Assembly (NCBI GenBank): GCA_019314085.1
Contig: JAFCZZ010000001.1
Span: 22,020-86,019, forward strand
Source of the DNA: Deltaproteobacteria bacterium
GTDB taxonomy: Bacteria; Desulfobacterota; Syntrophia; Syntrophales; UBA2210
Direction of reading: 5' to 3'
Length of the DNA stretch: 64,000 bases
The position numbers were made by a program, and so were the translations under genes. Positions 36,054 through 43,684 of this stretch are shown here, in pieces (the first letter of the stretch is position 1; the number at the start of each line of letters is the position of its first letter). The notes beneath the pieces were generated by a model. That model made no database searches. It was not told where the DNA came from and was given only the letters and a program-made list of their open reading frames with translations.

Positions 36054-36094
36054 AACGGTCAGATGAGCTTGCCATACGAAAGGAGGCTAATGAA

Positions 36095-36457
36095 ATGCAA
36101 GACTATGTATTTGTGGAATGGCATGGTAGGTTGAGGGCGTTGCTCAGAGTCTTGGCTTCAGTAGAACAAGACTTGAAGGATGTGGTGCGTCAAGCGGTAA
36201 GCTATGGCGTCGCCCCAGCCCATCAAATCCGCCGTATTGACCGTGCATTCTGGGAGATTACTGATGCTGTGTTTGAGGTCCTGGAAAACATCGCAGACCG
36301 GATTGATGGCCTCGATTTGGAGACGACCATGCAGGCCCTTGAGGCCGAGATTAAAGCCAAAGGCGTAAGCCCGAAACAAATACAGCAGGCCGCGGAAGAA
36401 GTTCGGCGCGAGGCTTACGAAGAGAAGTACGGGGAGGGGGAGGCCGGACGTGAATGA
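36095..36457 (+). CDS. Hypothetical helical protein
   Basis: A 120-residue protein behind AAAGGAGG. Helical and charged (ASVEQDLKDVVRQAVSYGVA). It overlaps the GmhB-like gene by 8 bases. No family recognised. Confidence 0.55.
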   Translation: MQDYVFVEWHGRLRALLRVLASVEQDLKDVVRQAVSYGVAPAHQIRRIDRAFWEITDAVFEVLENIADRIDGLDLETTMQALEAEIKAKGVSPKQIQQAAEEVRREAYEEKYGEGEAGRE

Positions 36458-37109
36458 AGTCTGGTTTGTTGACCGTGACGGCACGATAATGAAGGATGTC
36501 GGGTATTGCAATGACCCTCTCAAGGTTGAGTTAATCTCATATAGAGCGGAAGGCATAATAGAAGCTTTAGAGAAGGGTATCAAAATTGCCATAGTGAGTA
36601 ACCAGAGTGGCGTGGCCCGTCGAAAGATAACACCTAAACAACTGGCATCAGTTACTCACGAGGTTGCAATGCAAATTGCGAAGTCTTGCTCCTTGTTATT
36701 GCTTCCGGATTACACTCCGCCGTTGTGGGCGACGTGGACGTGCGAACAAGCTGCTCGATGGCCCTACCCGCTCTTGCTGCCGGTCAAATTGACGCTTTCT
36801 CAAACACGCAAGGCTGAATTATTATTTGTCTACTGCCCCCATCATCCCGACCAAATGTGCGCCTGCCGCAAGCCCCAGATAGGCATGGCTATAATGGCCC
36901 TATGCTATTGGCACGGCGAAAACTGGCATGAAACGATGCAGGAACTCTCAATGGGCCGTGTGCCGGAGTGGTTGAGGGACATGAGGGCCCAAGTTTTCGG
37001 GGACAAGGAGAGCGATAGAGAGTTTGCTGAGGCCCTGCCATTTGAGACTGGATTCTGGCCGCCCGAACGATTTTACGAAGTTGCTTGTTTCGCTAGCTGT
37101 GCTGATTAG
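36450..37109 (+). CDS. GmhB-like heptose-1,7-bisphosphate phosphatase (HAD family)
   Basis: A 219-residue HAD enzyme with a GTG start after GGGAGGGGGAGG. Nucleophile and acid are D8 and D10 (FVDRDGTIMKDVGY), motif II is IVSNQSGVARRKIT, the zinc loop is YCPHHPDQMCACRKPQIGM (C129, H131, C137, C139), and the last acidic motif is FGDKESDREFA (D185, D189). This combination is specific for GmhB. An insertion of ~45 residues (81-125) is unusual. It would remove the 7-phosphate in ADP-heptose synthesis; kinase and adenylyltransferase steps are at 55538 and 42647. Confidence 0.82.
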   Translation: MNEVWFVDRDGTIMKDVGYCNDPLKVELISYRAEGIIEALEKGIKIAIVSNQSGVARRKITPKQLASVTHEVAMQIAKSCSLLLLPDYTPPLWATWTCEQAARWPYPLLLPVKLTLSQTRKAELLFVYCPHHPDQMCACRKPQIGMAIMALCYWHGENWHETMQELSMGRVPEWLRDMRAQVFGDKESDREFAEALPFETGFWPPERFYEVACFASCAD

Positions 37110-37163
37110 TTGAATTAATAAGTGCGATGATTGTTAGAAATTTGGCTAGAAACTTGTCATCAA

Positions 37164-37179
37164 CGTTTCACGTGAAACA
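37164..37179. promoter_or_regulatory. parS-like ParB binding site
   Basis: The perfect palindrome GTTTCACGTGAAAC (37165-37178) plus the outer A matches 15 of 16 bases of the bacterial parS consensus; only the first outer T is C. It lies alone in a 208-bp gap between divergent functions (GmhB-like gene and methyltransferase). No parA or parB gene is in the window. Confidence 0.8.
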
Positions 37180-37192
37180 AATTTGGGATGCC

Positions 37193-37205
37193 GTATCTTA
37201 GATAC
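37193..37205. promoter_or_regulatory. 13-bp palindrome, possible operator
   Basis: GTATCT T AGATAC, perfect, 14 bases after the parS-like site and 112 bases before the methyltransferase start. No promoter is obvious beside it. The 208-bp gap 37110-37317 otherwise holds only a GGAGGT ribosome site near 37298. Confidence 0.4.
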
Positions 37206-37317
37206 ATAGCGACTCGTGTGGGATTCGTTCTTCGTGGGCGTAAGTATGGAAGATAGACGAAGAAGCATTTGCTGTGACATTAGAGAGAGTATCGAAGGAG
37301 GTTAACCGTTTATTTCC

Positions 37318-38622
37318 ATGAAACGTCGCACAATCGGGAATCATACATTCATATGCGCTGATGCCTGCGAGGCCCTTCGCACGTTGTCCGCTAACAGCGT
37401 CCATTGCATAGTAACATCGCCCCCATACCTGTGGGCAAGGCGCTATTCGGGCCAGCAGGCTCAAATTTGGGGCGGTGACCCTAAGTGTAAGCACGAGTGG
37501 GAGGACGGCAGTTGGCGTCGTAGAAGCAGTGACTCTGGTGACCTCATCGGAAACAAGCAACGAATCCTGGTTCCTTGGGCCGGCGATGTACCGATCCAGT
37601 ATCGCGTGTGCCGCAAGTGCGGTGCCTGGCATGGCGAACTAGGGCTTGAACCGGACCCCAAGCTTTATGTGGAGCATATCGTTGAGGTAATGCGAGAATG
37701 TAAGCGTGTGCTGCGGGATAACGGGATTTTGTGGTTGAATTTGGGTGATACATATGCAAATGCCGGAGGTAAAGGCTTGAAACGCACAGACCTGATAGGC
37801 ATGCCTTGGCGGGTTGCATTTGCGTTACAGGAAGACGGATGGTACTTACGGCAGTGTGTCATCTGGGCGAAAGGACATTCGTGTCAGCGGCAGCTCGAAG
37901 ACATCGTGGCCGAAGCGGCCAAGGCTGCAGGCATAGAGGAAGAGAAAATTCTGGTTCTGCTTGAGAATCTTCAACCTTATGTGGGCAATGCCATGCCTGA
38001 AAGTGTCAAGTCACGGCCTACTACAACGCACGAGTACATTTTTATGCTTACGAAGAGGCCTAGTGGTGATTACTATTATGACTACTGGGCCAGCAAGGAG
38101 AAAGGCCGCCGGAGTTTGCGAAGCGTGTGGGCTATACCACCGAGGCCGTTCAGCGGCACCCATTTCGCAGTCATGCCCATCGAGCTGGCCGAATTGTGCA
38201 TTAGGCTCAGCACCAGCGAACATGGTTGCTGTGCGAAATGTGGTACACCTTACCAGCGCATCGTCGAGGCCATCGGGCCAGATGAAGAATGGAAACGGGC
38301 TTGTGGAGCGGACAAGTGTGGTGAATATAAAGGCAAGGCCCAAAAAGACTATGCTGCTGCCGGAGCTGAAGACGCCAGTGAAGTGAAGGCAAGGATTTTG
38401 CGAGGTATGCAAAAACGAGTTACTGTCGGTTGGGAGAAAACCTGCAATTGCGATACGGATGAAGTTATGCCTTGTGTTGTCCTCGACCCATTCGGCGGAA
38501 GCGGGACAACATCTGTAGCTGCCATGCGGCTTGGGCGAGCCAGCATTTACATTGATGTAAGCGAAGAATACTGGCAAATGGCTATAGAGCGGCTGCAATG
38601 GGAGCAGCCGAGGTTGCTATGA
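37318..38622 (+). CDS. DNA methyltransferase of the SPPY (N4-cytosine) type with zinc-finger insertions
   Basis: A 434-residue enzyme. Catalytic TSPPY is at 33-37, AdoMet motif LDPFGGSGTTSVAAMRLGRA near 395. S-P-P-Y rather than D-P-P-Y favours cytosine-N4 methylation, and the order is beta-class. Two Cys-rich insertions, CKHEW with CRKCGAWHG, and CCAKCGTPY with CNC, probably form zinc fingers for target recognition. No matching endonuclease is nearby. Second methyltransferase of the phage. Confidence 0.8.
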   Translation: MKRRTIGNHTFICADACEALRTLSANSVHCIVTSPPYLWARRYSGQQAQIWGGDPKCKHEWEDGSWRRRSSDSGDLIGNKQRILVPWAGDVPIQYRVCRKCGAWHGELGLEPDPKLYVEHIVEVMRECKRVLRDNGILWLNLGDTYANAGGKGLKRTDLIGMPWRVAFALQEDGWYLRQCVIWAKGHSCQRQLEDIVAEAAKAAGIEEEKILVLLENLQPYVGNAMPESVKSRPTTTHEYIFMLTKRPSGDYYYDYWASKEKGRRSLRSVWAIPPRPFSGTHFAVMPIELAELCIRLSTSEHGCCAKCGTPYQRIVEAIGPDEEWKRACGADKCGEYKGKAQKDYAAAGAEDASEVKARILRGMQKRVTVGWEKTCNCDTDEVMPCVVLDPFGGSGTTSVAAMRLGRASIYIDVSEEYWQMAIERLQWEQPRLL

Positions 38623-38915
38623 AATGCGCCGTTTTAGGTTGTGAAGAAGAAGCCGGAATCTGGCTTGTTACATCTAACGAGCAGGTAACCCGGCTGTGCC
38701 GGAAGCATTTCGAGGAATACTGGCAGGCCGGAGGGGAGTTGCATGGTGTAGAATACAAAGTCCGGCAGGGTGGCCGGAGCGAATCTATGGGCTGGTCACA
38801 TCGCACAGGCACCATCCAAAGCAAATTTGTCAACGAACAACGCCGGTGGTTGCAATGGCTCGAAGAAAACCAGCCTACGAGGTCATCAAAGAATTCGGGG
38901 AAGCCTGGCTTGTGA
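38619..38915 (+). CDS. Small zinc-finger-like protein
   Basis: About 98 residues from ATG 38619 in an ATGA overlap with the methyltransferase. The N-terminus has CAVLGC and LCRKHF, a possible C-C-C-H zinc site. The C-terminus is Arg/Ser-rich. No family recognised. Confidence 0.5.
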   Translation: MKCAVLGCEEEAGIWLVTSNEQVTRLCRKHFEEYWQAGGELHGVEYKVRQGGRSESMGWSHRTGTIQSKFVNEQRRWLQWLEENQPTRSSKNSGKPGL

Positions 38916-39088
38916 GAAGATTGGGGGCTGATGGACGGCCCTCAAAGCAGCGGCCATTCTGGGCATGTGGCCGCTGCTTTGATTTGTATCAGGGAGGAGG
39001 CATTATCCTCGATGCCGGATATTGCTCAAACTGCGGCTTCCGACCGGCTCCGGACACTGAAGCAGAGGATACTGAACTGGGCGAATGA
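38855..39088 (+). CDS. Small zinc-ribbon protein
   Basis: About 77 residues from ATG 38855, overlapping the previous gene by 61 bases. FWACGRCFDLYQGGG and YCSNCGFRP form a C-x2-C, C-x2-C ribbon. Acidic tail. No family recognised. Confidence 0.5.
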   Translation: MARRKPAYEVIKEFGEAWLVRRLGADGRPSKQRPFWACGRCFDLYQGGGIILDAGYCSNCGFRPAPDTEAEDTELGE

Positions 39089-39569
39089 AATTGTTGACCC
39101 CCAGCTTAAAGATTTCGTATTCCATTGTCTGCGCCATGCCCCTCCGGCCTTCTGGGAAATGCCCGCTTCCGCTACCGGCAGGCACCATCCGTCCGACGAA
39201 AGAGGCCCCGGTGGCCTGCTGATACACATCCTTCGCCTTCTCAGTGTGACAGATGACGCCATGCAATGGCTGAAGGCTGCCGGATATTCCGAACGCAAAT
39301 GGCGGGATTGGTGGATAGCAACCTCGATTCTTCACGACTTGCTCAGGGCCACGGAAAGATACAAGAAGCGCCACGGCCCGGAAATGGCAAAACGCATAGA
39401 AGCACGCCTCGACAGCCGTTACAGGCAACTTGCCGATGCCATCCGTAGGCATGAAGGTCCCTGGTCTGATGGCGGCCCCTCTACACGCAACTGGTTTGGC
39501 CTTCTCTTCCATATGGCAGACTTCTGGTTAACGCGAGAAAAGGTAAAGACCGACATCGAGGAAAAATAA
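39012..39569 (+). CDS. HD-domain phosphohydrolase
   Basis: About 186 residues from ATG 39012 behind GGAGG. Metal ligands of the HD fold can be placed: H108-D109 (SILHDLLRAT), H147 (IRRHEGPW) and D170 (FHMADFWLT), with an early His in the GRHHPSDERG stretch. Such enzymes cut nucleotides or cyclic nucleotides; here it could change nucleotide pools or signalling. Last gene of the left-to-right operon. Confidence 0.65.
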   Translation: MPDIAQTAASDRLRTLKQRILNWANEIVDPQLKDFVFHCLRHAPPAFWEMPASATGRHHPSDERGPGGLLIHILRLLSVTDDAMQWLKAAGYSERKWRDWWIATSILHDLLRATERYKKRHGPEMAKRIEARLDSRYRQLADAIRRHEGPWSDGGPSTRNWFGLLFHMADFWLTREKVKTDIEEK

Positions 39570-39592
39570 AAGCCCCACCCTTCGGGTGGGGC
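39561..39592 (-). terminator. Strong intrinsic terminator, minus strand
   Basis: Stem GCCCCACCC/GGGTGGGGC (39572-39580 with 39584-39592) followed on the minus strand by a TTTTATTTTT tract (complement of 39561-39571). It ends leftward transcription, either of the helicase operon or of the RNA at 39565-39987. It also closes the rightward operon that stops at 39569. Confidence 0.85.
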
Positions 39593-39987
39593 TTGAGCTT
39601 GAGAGGATGCCGCCTCGGTGCCTGTCCTCCGCGTTAGCCAGGCCTCGCTCGGGCTTTGACCGACGCCATCCTCCAGACGAGGTTGGGATGGGCTGCGATA
39701 ACGCAGCCCCGGTGGACTCGCTAACGCGAGTGACCACCGAAATATTCCAGCGGGCAGGCCTATGACGCGAGACGGGAAGGGGGCAGGCATAAAGCCTGTG
39801 CGAGGGGACACACGCGGGCGGCGGTGCCTGCTGCCACTAGTATATTGACTGGCTAGCGATCGGGCGCTTGGCCACGCGTCTCACGGATTGGCCGAGCATC
39901 GCCCAAGAAGCTATTGAAGCTGGGCTTTAACTCCCTTTGCATTTGTCGCCAAAGGCCTGCCCGCCTTTACTCGCTGTCAGAGTTCGC
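39565..39987 (-). ncRNA. Candidate structured noncoding RNA (~420 nt)
   Basis: The gap between convergent genes has no ORF of note. It has its own promoter-like element (39994-40021), a strong terminator and a high density of hairpins: GGGCTGCG/CGCAGCCC (39690-39697 with 39702-39709, ATAA loop), GGTGG-ACTCGC/GCGAGT-CCACC (39711-39738), CAGGC/GCCTG (39784-39798), GCCCA/TGGGC (39901-39925) and an outer GAGGATG/CATCCTC (39603-39609 with 39667-39673). This looks like a branched RNA with few unpaired stretches. Known classes such as RNase P or tmRNA were not matched. Confidence 0.5.
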
Positions 39988-39993
39988 ACGAAC

Positions 39994-40021
39994 AGTATAC
40001 CCACAATGCTACTCATTCAAA
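39994..40021 (-). promoter_or_regulatory. TTTGAA-N16-TATACT promoter for the structured RNA
   Basis: On the minus strand TTTGAA (40021-40016), 16-base spacer, TATACT (39999-39994). It matches the recurring minus-strand promoter type seen at six other places and overlaps the helicase stop. Confidence 0.5.
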
Positions 40022-41555
40022 CCTGTCGCATTGATACTTGCTGGCCCAAGGCTGTATACGTGCGCCATCTTTCTTCGCTGTGCTTTTCAAGGACGCCATC
40101 GTCCTCGTCCCAGAAATCTATAACTTGGGCAAAGGGCTTGCCGGGGGCTATGCGAAGGCTTCGGCCAAGGCGTTGCTGTTGACGGCCATGAGCCTTGCCC
40201 CCAGCGGCCATAATCAGCACGTCAATCGTCGGCACGTTGAACCCCAAGTCCACCACTGGCGTGCCAATCAGGATTTTGTTGGTGGCAATGAATTCGTCTT
40301 TGATTTCTTGGGCCTTCTGGGCGGACATGCCGCCGTGCAAGAAGAGACAATTTTCACGTCCCAGATATTCATCCATCAGCAGGTTGGCATGTTCTTCCCA
40401 ATTGACGATGATAAGCACCTTCCGGCCTTTGCTTTGGTGGTAGAGGGCTTCGGTTGCAATGTGGAGGTTTCTTTCTGTGTTGTAGGCGATGCCATACCGA
40501 TACTTCTCAGCCCAAGAACCTGCTACGGGCAGGCACCGGACTGGTATGAATTCCACACGGGCTTCGGATAAATAACCTTCGTCCTGGAGTTCACGTGTGG
40601 GCTTTCGGGCCAGGATAGGGCCGGTTACAGCATGTAGCTTCATCGTTTCCCCATAGCCTTCTTCGCGGCTGGCCGTGGCCGTTTGGCCGAATCGATAGTA
40701 AGCGTCTACAGTCATCAGGTAATCAAACCACGTATCGGCAGCGGATTTGTGATGTTCGTCCACGATAATCAAGTCCACTTCGCGGGCCAGTTTGCCTCCA
40801 CGTGCAGGGTCTCTGGCCCATCCTTCGTCAAAGATGGCAAGTGTTACCCAGTCTGGCTCGAATTTGCCTTTCGCGATAATGCCCAGTGGCACGTCGGGGC
40901 AGTATTCGGGCCAGCGGGATTTGAATTCATTGAAAATCGGTGTTGTGGGAACGATTATCAGGGTTCGCAGCCCCAAACGAGCAATAATCTCGATGGCAAT
41001 TTCCGTCTTGCCGCCGCCTGTTGCCACTTCAATAATGCCCCGCTCAGCTTCAATGGCAGCCTGCACGATTTCTTCTTGGTAATCGCGTAGCCTGATAGTC
41101 GTCCGCCAGGGGCGAGCTTCGCCAGGTTTGCGTCTTTCATCTACGATTTCAGCGCCTTGGGTAAGATGGGAGATATAAAAGAGCAGCCCTGTGGGCACAG
41201 CCTTCCGCCGCCGGTCGAGAAAATGTATCCGGTGATCCCACTGGCAACGCCAGCAGTCTGGAAACAGGCTGGCCGCTTCTTCATGGCTGAATTTCTTGCG
41301 TCGTTTGACTTTCTGAATGAGCCTCTGGCATTGCCGTCGCAACCACCGAACGCTATCATAGCGGGCTTCAAGGCCGGGCCGTCCGGCCAGTCGGGCTTCT
41401 TCATCCATTAGTTCTTGCAAATGCTTCTCAAGGTGCCGTGCCAGAATCCACTTCGCATTAGGAATTTCAAAAGACAGACATTCATCAATGGCTCTGAGTT
41501 CTTCGTCAGTGGCTTCCTCAATTTGCGTCCAAGTGTTGGATATCCTCAGCCTCAA
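40017..41555 (-). CDS. SF2 DNA helicase (DEAH-type, RadD/UvsW-like)
   Basis: A 512-residue enzyme with a TTG start six bases after GGAGGTGA, so the start is firm. Residues 1-130 are an extra domain with possible zinc residues (FPDCWRCQWDH). Helicase motifs follow: Q-like RDYQEEIVQAAI, Walker A VATGGGKTEIAI, DEHH box (IIVDEHHKSA), TATAS, then motifs V-VI (GTPVVDLGFNVP and QQQRLGRSLRIAPG). It would remodel branched DNA. Confidence 0.85.
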   Translation of the reverse strand: MRLRISNTWTQIEEATDEELRAIDECLSFEIPNAKWILARHLEKHLQELMDEEARLAGRPGLEARYDSVRWLRRQCQRLIQKVKRRKKFSHEEAASLFPDCWRCQWDHRIHFLDRRRKAVPTGLLFYISHLTQGAEIVDERRKPGEARPWRTTIRLRDYQEEIVQAAIEAERGIIEVATGGGKTEIAIEIIARLGLRTLIIVPTTPIFNEFKSRWPEYCPDVPLGIIAKGKFEPDWVTLAIFDEGWARDPARGGKLAREVDLIIVDEHHKSAADTWFDYLMTVDAYYRFGQTATASREEGYGETMKLHAVTGPILARKPTRELQDEGYLSEARVEFIPVRCLPVAGSWAEKYRYGIAYNTERNLHIATEALYHQSKGRKVLIIVNWEEHANLLMDEYLGRENCLFLHGGMSAQKAQEIKDEFIATNKILIGTPVVDLGFNVPTIDVLIMAAGGKAHGRQQQRLGRSLRIAPGKPFAQVIDFWDEDDGVLEKHSEERWRTYTALGQQVSMRQV

Positions 41556-41982
41556 GCTCTTTCACCTCCTCGATGGCTTGAGTGGCTGCTGCGAGTAACC
41601 TCGATAGGTCGTAGCACAGATTGGGGTCTGTCACGAAGCGAATTATTGTGTTATTAAGCTTGGCAAAAACTTCGTCTCTCTCATCGGGCAATGTATCAAG
41701 CGTAATGTGATAATAGACGATTACTGGTGCGAGCATATATTGGCTCAGGCCAAGTCTTTGGGGTAGCGATTCGGTTATTTCATTCGATGGGGCGAAGGAA
41801 AATATCTCGCGCCAAAGGCCTTCTTCTATGATGAAGTCCTCGCACAGTCGCTGGATAGCCTCCCATGCCTGAGGGGAGATTGTTGGTGGTTCGCCACGTC
41901 TGGCCGTGTATAATACTCCTGCAAACCCAGCTATTGCATTTGTAAAGGCATCTTTCAGGCACTGGGTGATTGTTTTTGACAT
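41518..41982 (-). CDS. Hypothetical helical protein
   Basis: About 154 residues from ATG 41982 with GGAGGTGG six bases before it. Mostly helical (QLWEAIQRLCEDFIIEEGLW-like segment near 45-60). It overlaps the helicase by 38 bases and the adenylyltransferase-like gene by 28. No family recognised. Confidence 0.5.
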   Translation of the reverse strand: MSKTITQCLKDAFTNAIAGFAGVLYTARRGEPPTISPQAWEAIQRLCEDFIIEEGLWREIFSFAPSNEITESLPQRLGLSQYMLAPVIVYYHITLDTLPDERDEVFAKLNNTIIRFVTDPNLCYDLSRLLAAATQAIEEVKELEAEDIQHLDAN

Positions 41983-42647
41983 TTCTGCCACCTCCTCGCA
42001 ATGGCCTCAGCTATATCCGAGGCATGTAGGCCTTTGAATGGTCCGATGAAGTCTATCTGGCAGCCAATCAGTTCACAGAAGGCCTTCTCAGGCAATGGTT
42101 TGCCCCGCCAGTCACCACCCTTAATCCAGACATCGGGCAGTACCTTCATCAACGCTCCCGTGGCATCAGGCGTATCAAAAACAATCACTCGGTCAACGTA
42201 TCTTATGCTTTCAAGGATTTCTGCCCGTAGGGAAGCAGGCAGAACGGAATACCACTTCAACTCTCCTGCCCGCTTGTCCCCATTGGTACCCACAACCAGT
42301 TCCCATTCTGGCCGTGGATATTTCCGGCGCACAGCTTCAAGCAACCGCACATGGTTCGGGGTCAAAAGCGCGAAGACGCCAGTAACCAACACACATTTGG
42401 TTGGCGGTCCTTCATGCTGCCGCTTCTCACGAGCAATTCTGACCCGATTTCGCCAGTATTCCTCAAACCCGATTTCCTCGACTTCTAGGACGCGCTTGAC
42501 ACCTGGCAAATGCTCAAGGGCAGCTTGCCAGACTTCTGCTGGCGGTTTGGTGGTCCGCCAGTAATAGTTTGCCACGCTAAATTTGCCTGCTCCTTGGTGG
42601 CCGACTCTGGCTTTTATGCGGTAGTAGCGATATGCAGCATTACGCAT
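41955..42647 (-). CDS. HldE C-terminal-like heptose-1-phosphate adenylyltransferase
   Basis: About 230 residues from ATG 42647, behind GGGGGTGG. Residues ~1-80 are of unknown kind. From 84 the fold of the RfaE domain II nucleotidyltransferase is clear: KCVLVTGVFALLTPNHVRLL, ELVVGTNGDKRAGELKW, YVDRVIVFDTPDATGALMKV, LPDVWIKGGDW (176-180) and FKGLHASDIAEAIARR. The catalytic H-x-G-H is T-P-N-H (96-99), so the first His and the Gly are replaced. It would attach AMP to heptose-1-phosphate, the step after GmhB. Confidence 0.72.
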   Translation of the reverse strand: MRNAAYRYYRIKARVGHQGAGKFSVANYYWRTTKPPAEVWQAALEHLPGVKRVLEVEEIGFEEYWRNRVRIAREKRQHEGPPTKCVLVTGVFALLTPNHVRLLEAVRRKYPRPEWELVVGTNGDKRAGELKWYSVLPASLRAEILESIRYVDRVIVFDTPDATGALMKVLPDVWIKGGDWRGKPLPEKAFCELIGCQIDFIGPFKGLHASDIAEAIARRWQKCQKQSPSA

Positions 42648-43077
42648 CCAACCACCCCCTGCGTTGAGCAAGAGCCCTTTCGAGGCGGTCGCGGGTTTGT
42701 GGGCTGTCTACAGGATTTCGCCAAATCCAATGCCTGAAGTCATTGATTGTATCAAACAATTCGACTCCGGCTTGGGGGAGTTCGCGCACCGCATATTCAT
42801 ACCACCTTTGCCGCGCTACAGCAGTGGGCAAGGCGTTGATATAAATCGTCAGCATAACACTTAGCGGCCTCAGTATAACTTCACAACCCCTAGCGGCTTG
42901 CTGGAAAACTGTCCGAAGGTGGCTTTTAACTGCCATTTCTGCAAGGTCTTCAGCCTCGGTATCCCAAAGCAGTGGTATACCGTCTACTTTCGCATTATCG
43001 GTAATTTCCTGCAGCCAATCGCCGCACCATCCGAGAATGGAATCATTATATTCTGGGAAACATACCTTCTTCGCCAT
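42640..43077 (-). CDS. Hypothetical protein
   Basis: A 145-residue helical protein with GGAAGGAGGTCACGACG before ATG 43077. FPEYNDSILGWCGDWLQEIT and a C-terminal QTRDRLERALAQRRGWLDA are notable. It overlaps the adenylyltransferase-like gene by 8 bases. No family recognised. Confidence 0.5.
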   Translation of the reverse strand: MAKKVCFPEYNDSILGWCGDWLQEITDNAKVDGIPLLWDTEAEDLAEMAVKSHLRTVFQQAARGCEVILRPLSVMLTIYINALPTAVARQRWYEYAVRELPQAGVELFDTINDFRHWIWRNPVDSPQTRDRLERALAQRRGWLDA

Positions 43078-43100
43078 CGTCGTGACCTCCTTCCGAGATT

Positions 43101-43128
43101 AGTGTAACCTGCTAATGCCCCAGCCAAA
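43101..43128 (-). promoter_or_regulatory. TTTGGC-N16-TACACT promoter
   Basis: Minus strand: TTTGGC (43128-43123), 16 bases, TACACT (43106-43101). It precedes the 43077 gene and shares the spacing and -35 style of the other minus-strand promoters. Confidence 0.4.
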
Positions 43129-43348
43129 CATAAAGCAACAGCCGGACAAACGGCGCAGCCGCCGAAGCTATTGCCACGAAGACATACCAGCGAAAGGCGT
43201 TGATAAGGTCCTGTTCGTAGACTCGCCGGATGTAAACCGGGGCCACGCTAAGCCCAATGCGAGCGTACCAAACTTTTCGGGCCTGTTGAGCGGCCCATCC
43301 GGCAAGCAAGAAGCAGCCAAAAGCAGCCAGCAACTGGGCGATTCCCAT
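43112..43348 (-). CDS. Small membrane protein
   Basis: A 78-residue protein with GGAGGAGTAGCAG upstream. Two hydrophobic spans: IAQLLAAFGCFLLAGWAAQQ and YVFVAIASAAAPFVRLLLYV. It could be a holin or envelope protein; no nearby lysis gene supports this. Confidence 0.55.
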   Translation of the reverse strand: MGIAQLLAAFGCFLLAGWAAQQARKVWYARIGLSVAPVYIRRVYEQDLINAFRWYVFVAIASAAAPFVRLLLYVWLGH

Positions 43349-43351
43349 CTG

Positions 43352-43684
43352 CTACTCCTCCCTTCGGGCTTTATTTATTGAAGGCCACCAGGGAAGCTGA
43401 GGATGGCGGCCTTCGGCCTTCGCCGAGATGAATTCCTCGGCTATCCACTGCCAGTCCACGCGGCCAAAGGCTGCGTCAACTAATCTCTCAACATACCCAC
43501 CGACAGAATTGACGCCGTCAAGGAATTCATCGGCGGCAAAAGCATTGAGTTCATCAATCAGCCAATCCACTTTTTGCTCATACGACAGGTTCTCGGCCTG
43601 CATGACCACATCCACCAGTTCTTCTACCTCGTCCTGCCGGTCAACCAAGAATTCAAACATCACAATGGTCTCTTCATTCAACAT
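43352..43684 (-). CDS. Small hypothetical protein
   Basis: About 110 residues from ATG 43684, eight bases after GGAG. Acidic and helical (EFLVDRQDEVEELVDVVMQA). It overlaps the clamp-like gene end by 11 bases. No family recognised. Confidence 0.5.
   Translation of the reverse strand: MLNEETIVMFEFLVDRQDEVEELVDVVMQAENLSYEQKVDWLIDELNAFAADEFLDGVNSVGGYVERLVDAAFGRVDWQWIAEEFISAKAEGRHPQLPWWPSINKARREE

Larger units (their letters stand above)
34330..36060 (+). mobile_element. IS607-type element (tnpA + tnpB), approximate extent
   Basis: A serine-recombinase gene and a tnpB gene overlap by 20 bases in the order seen in IS607 elements. This family has no terminal inverted repeats, so borders are set by the promoter on the left and the hairpin after tnpB on the right; both are estimates. 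Its GGCC content matches the phage, which suggests it has been resident for long or came from a similar genome. Confidence 0.75.

Noticed and set aside
36026..36054. A promoter from the TTGACA after tnpB
   Set aside because: No -10-like sequence occurs at 15-19 bases downstream.
39565..39987. RNase P RNA, tmRNA or a group I/II intron
   Set aside because: I could not find their conserved core sequences on either strand.
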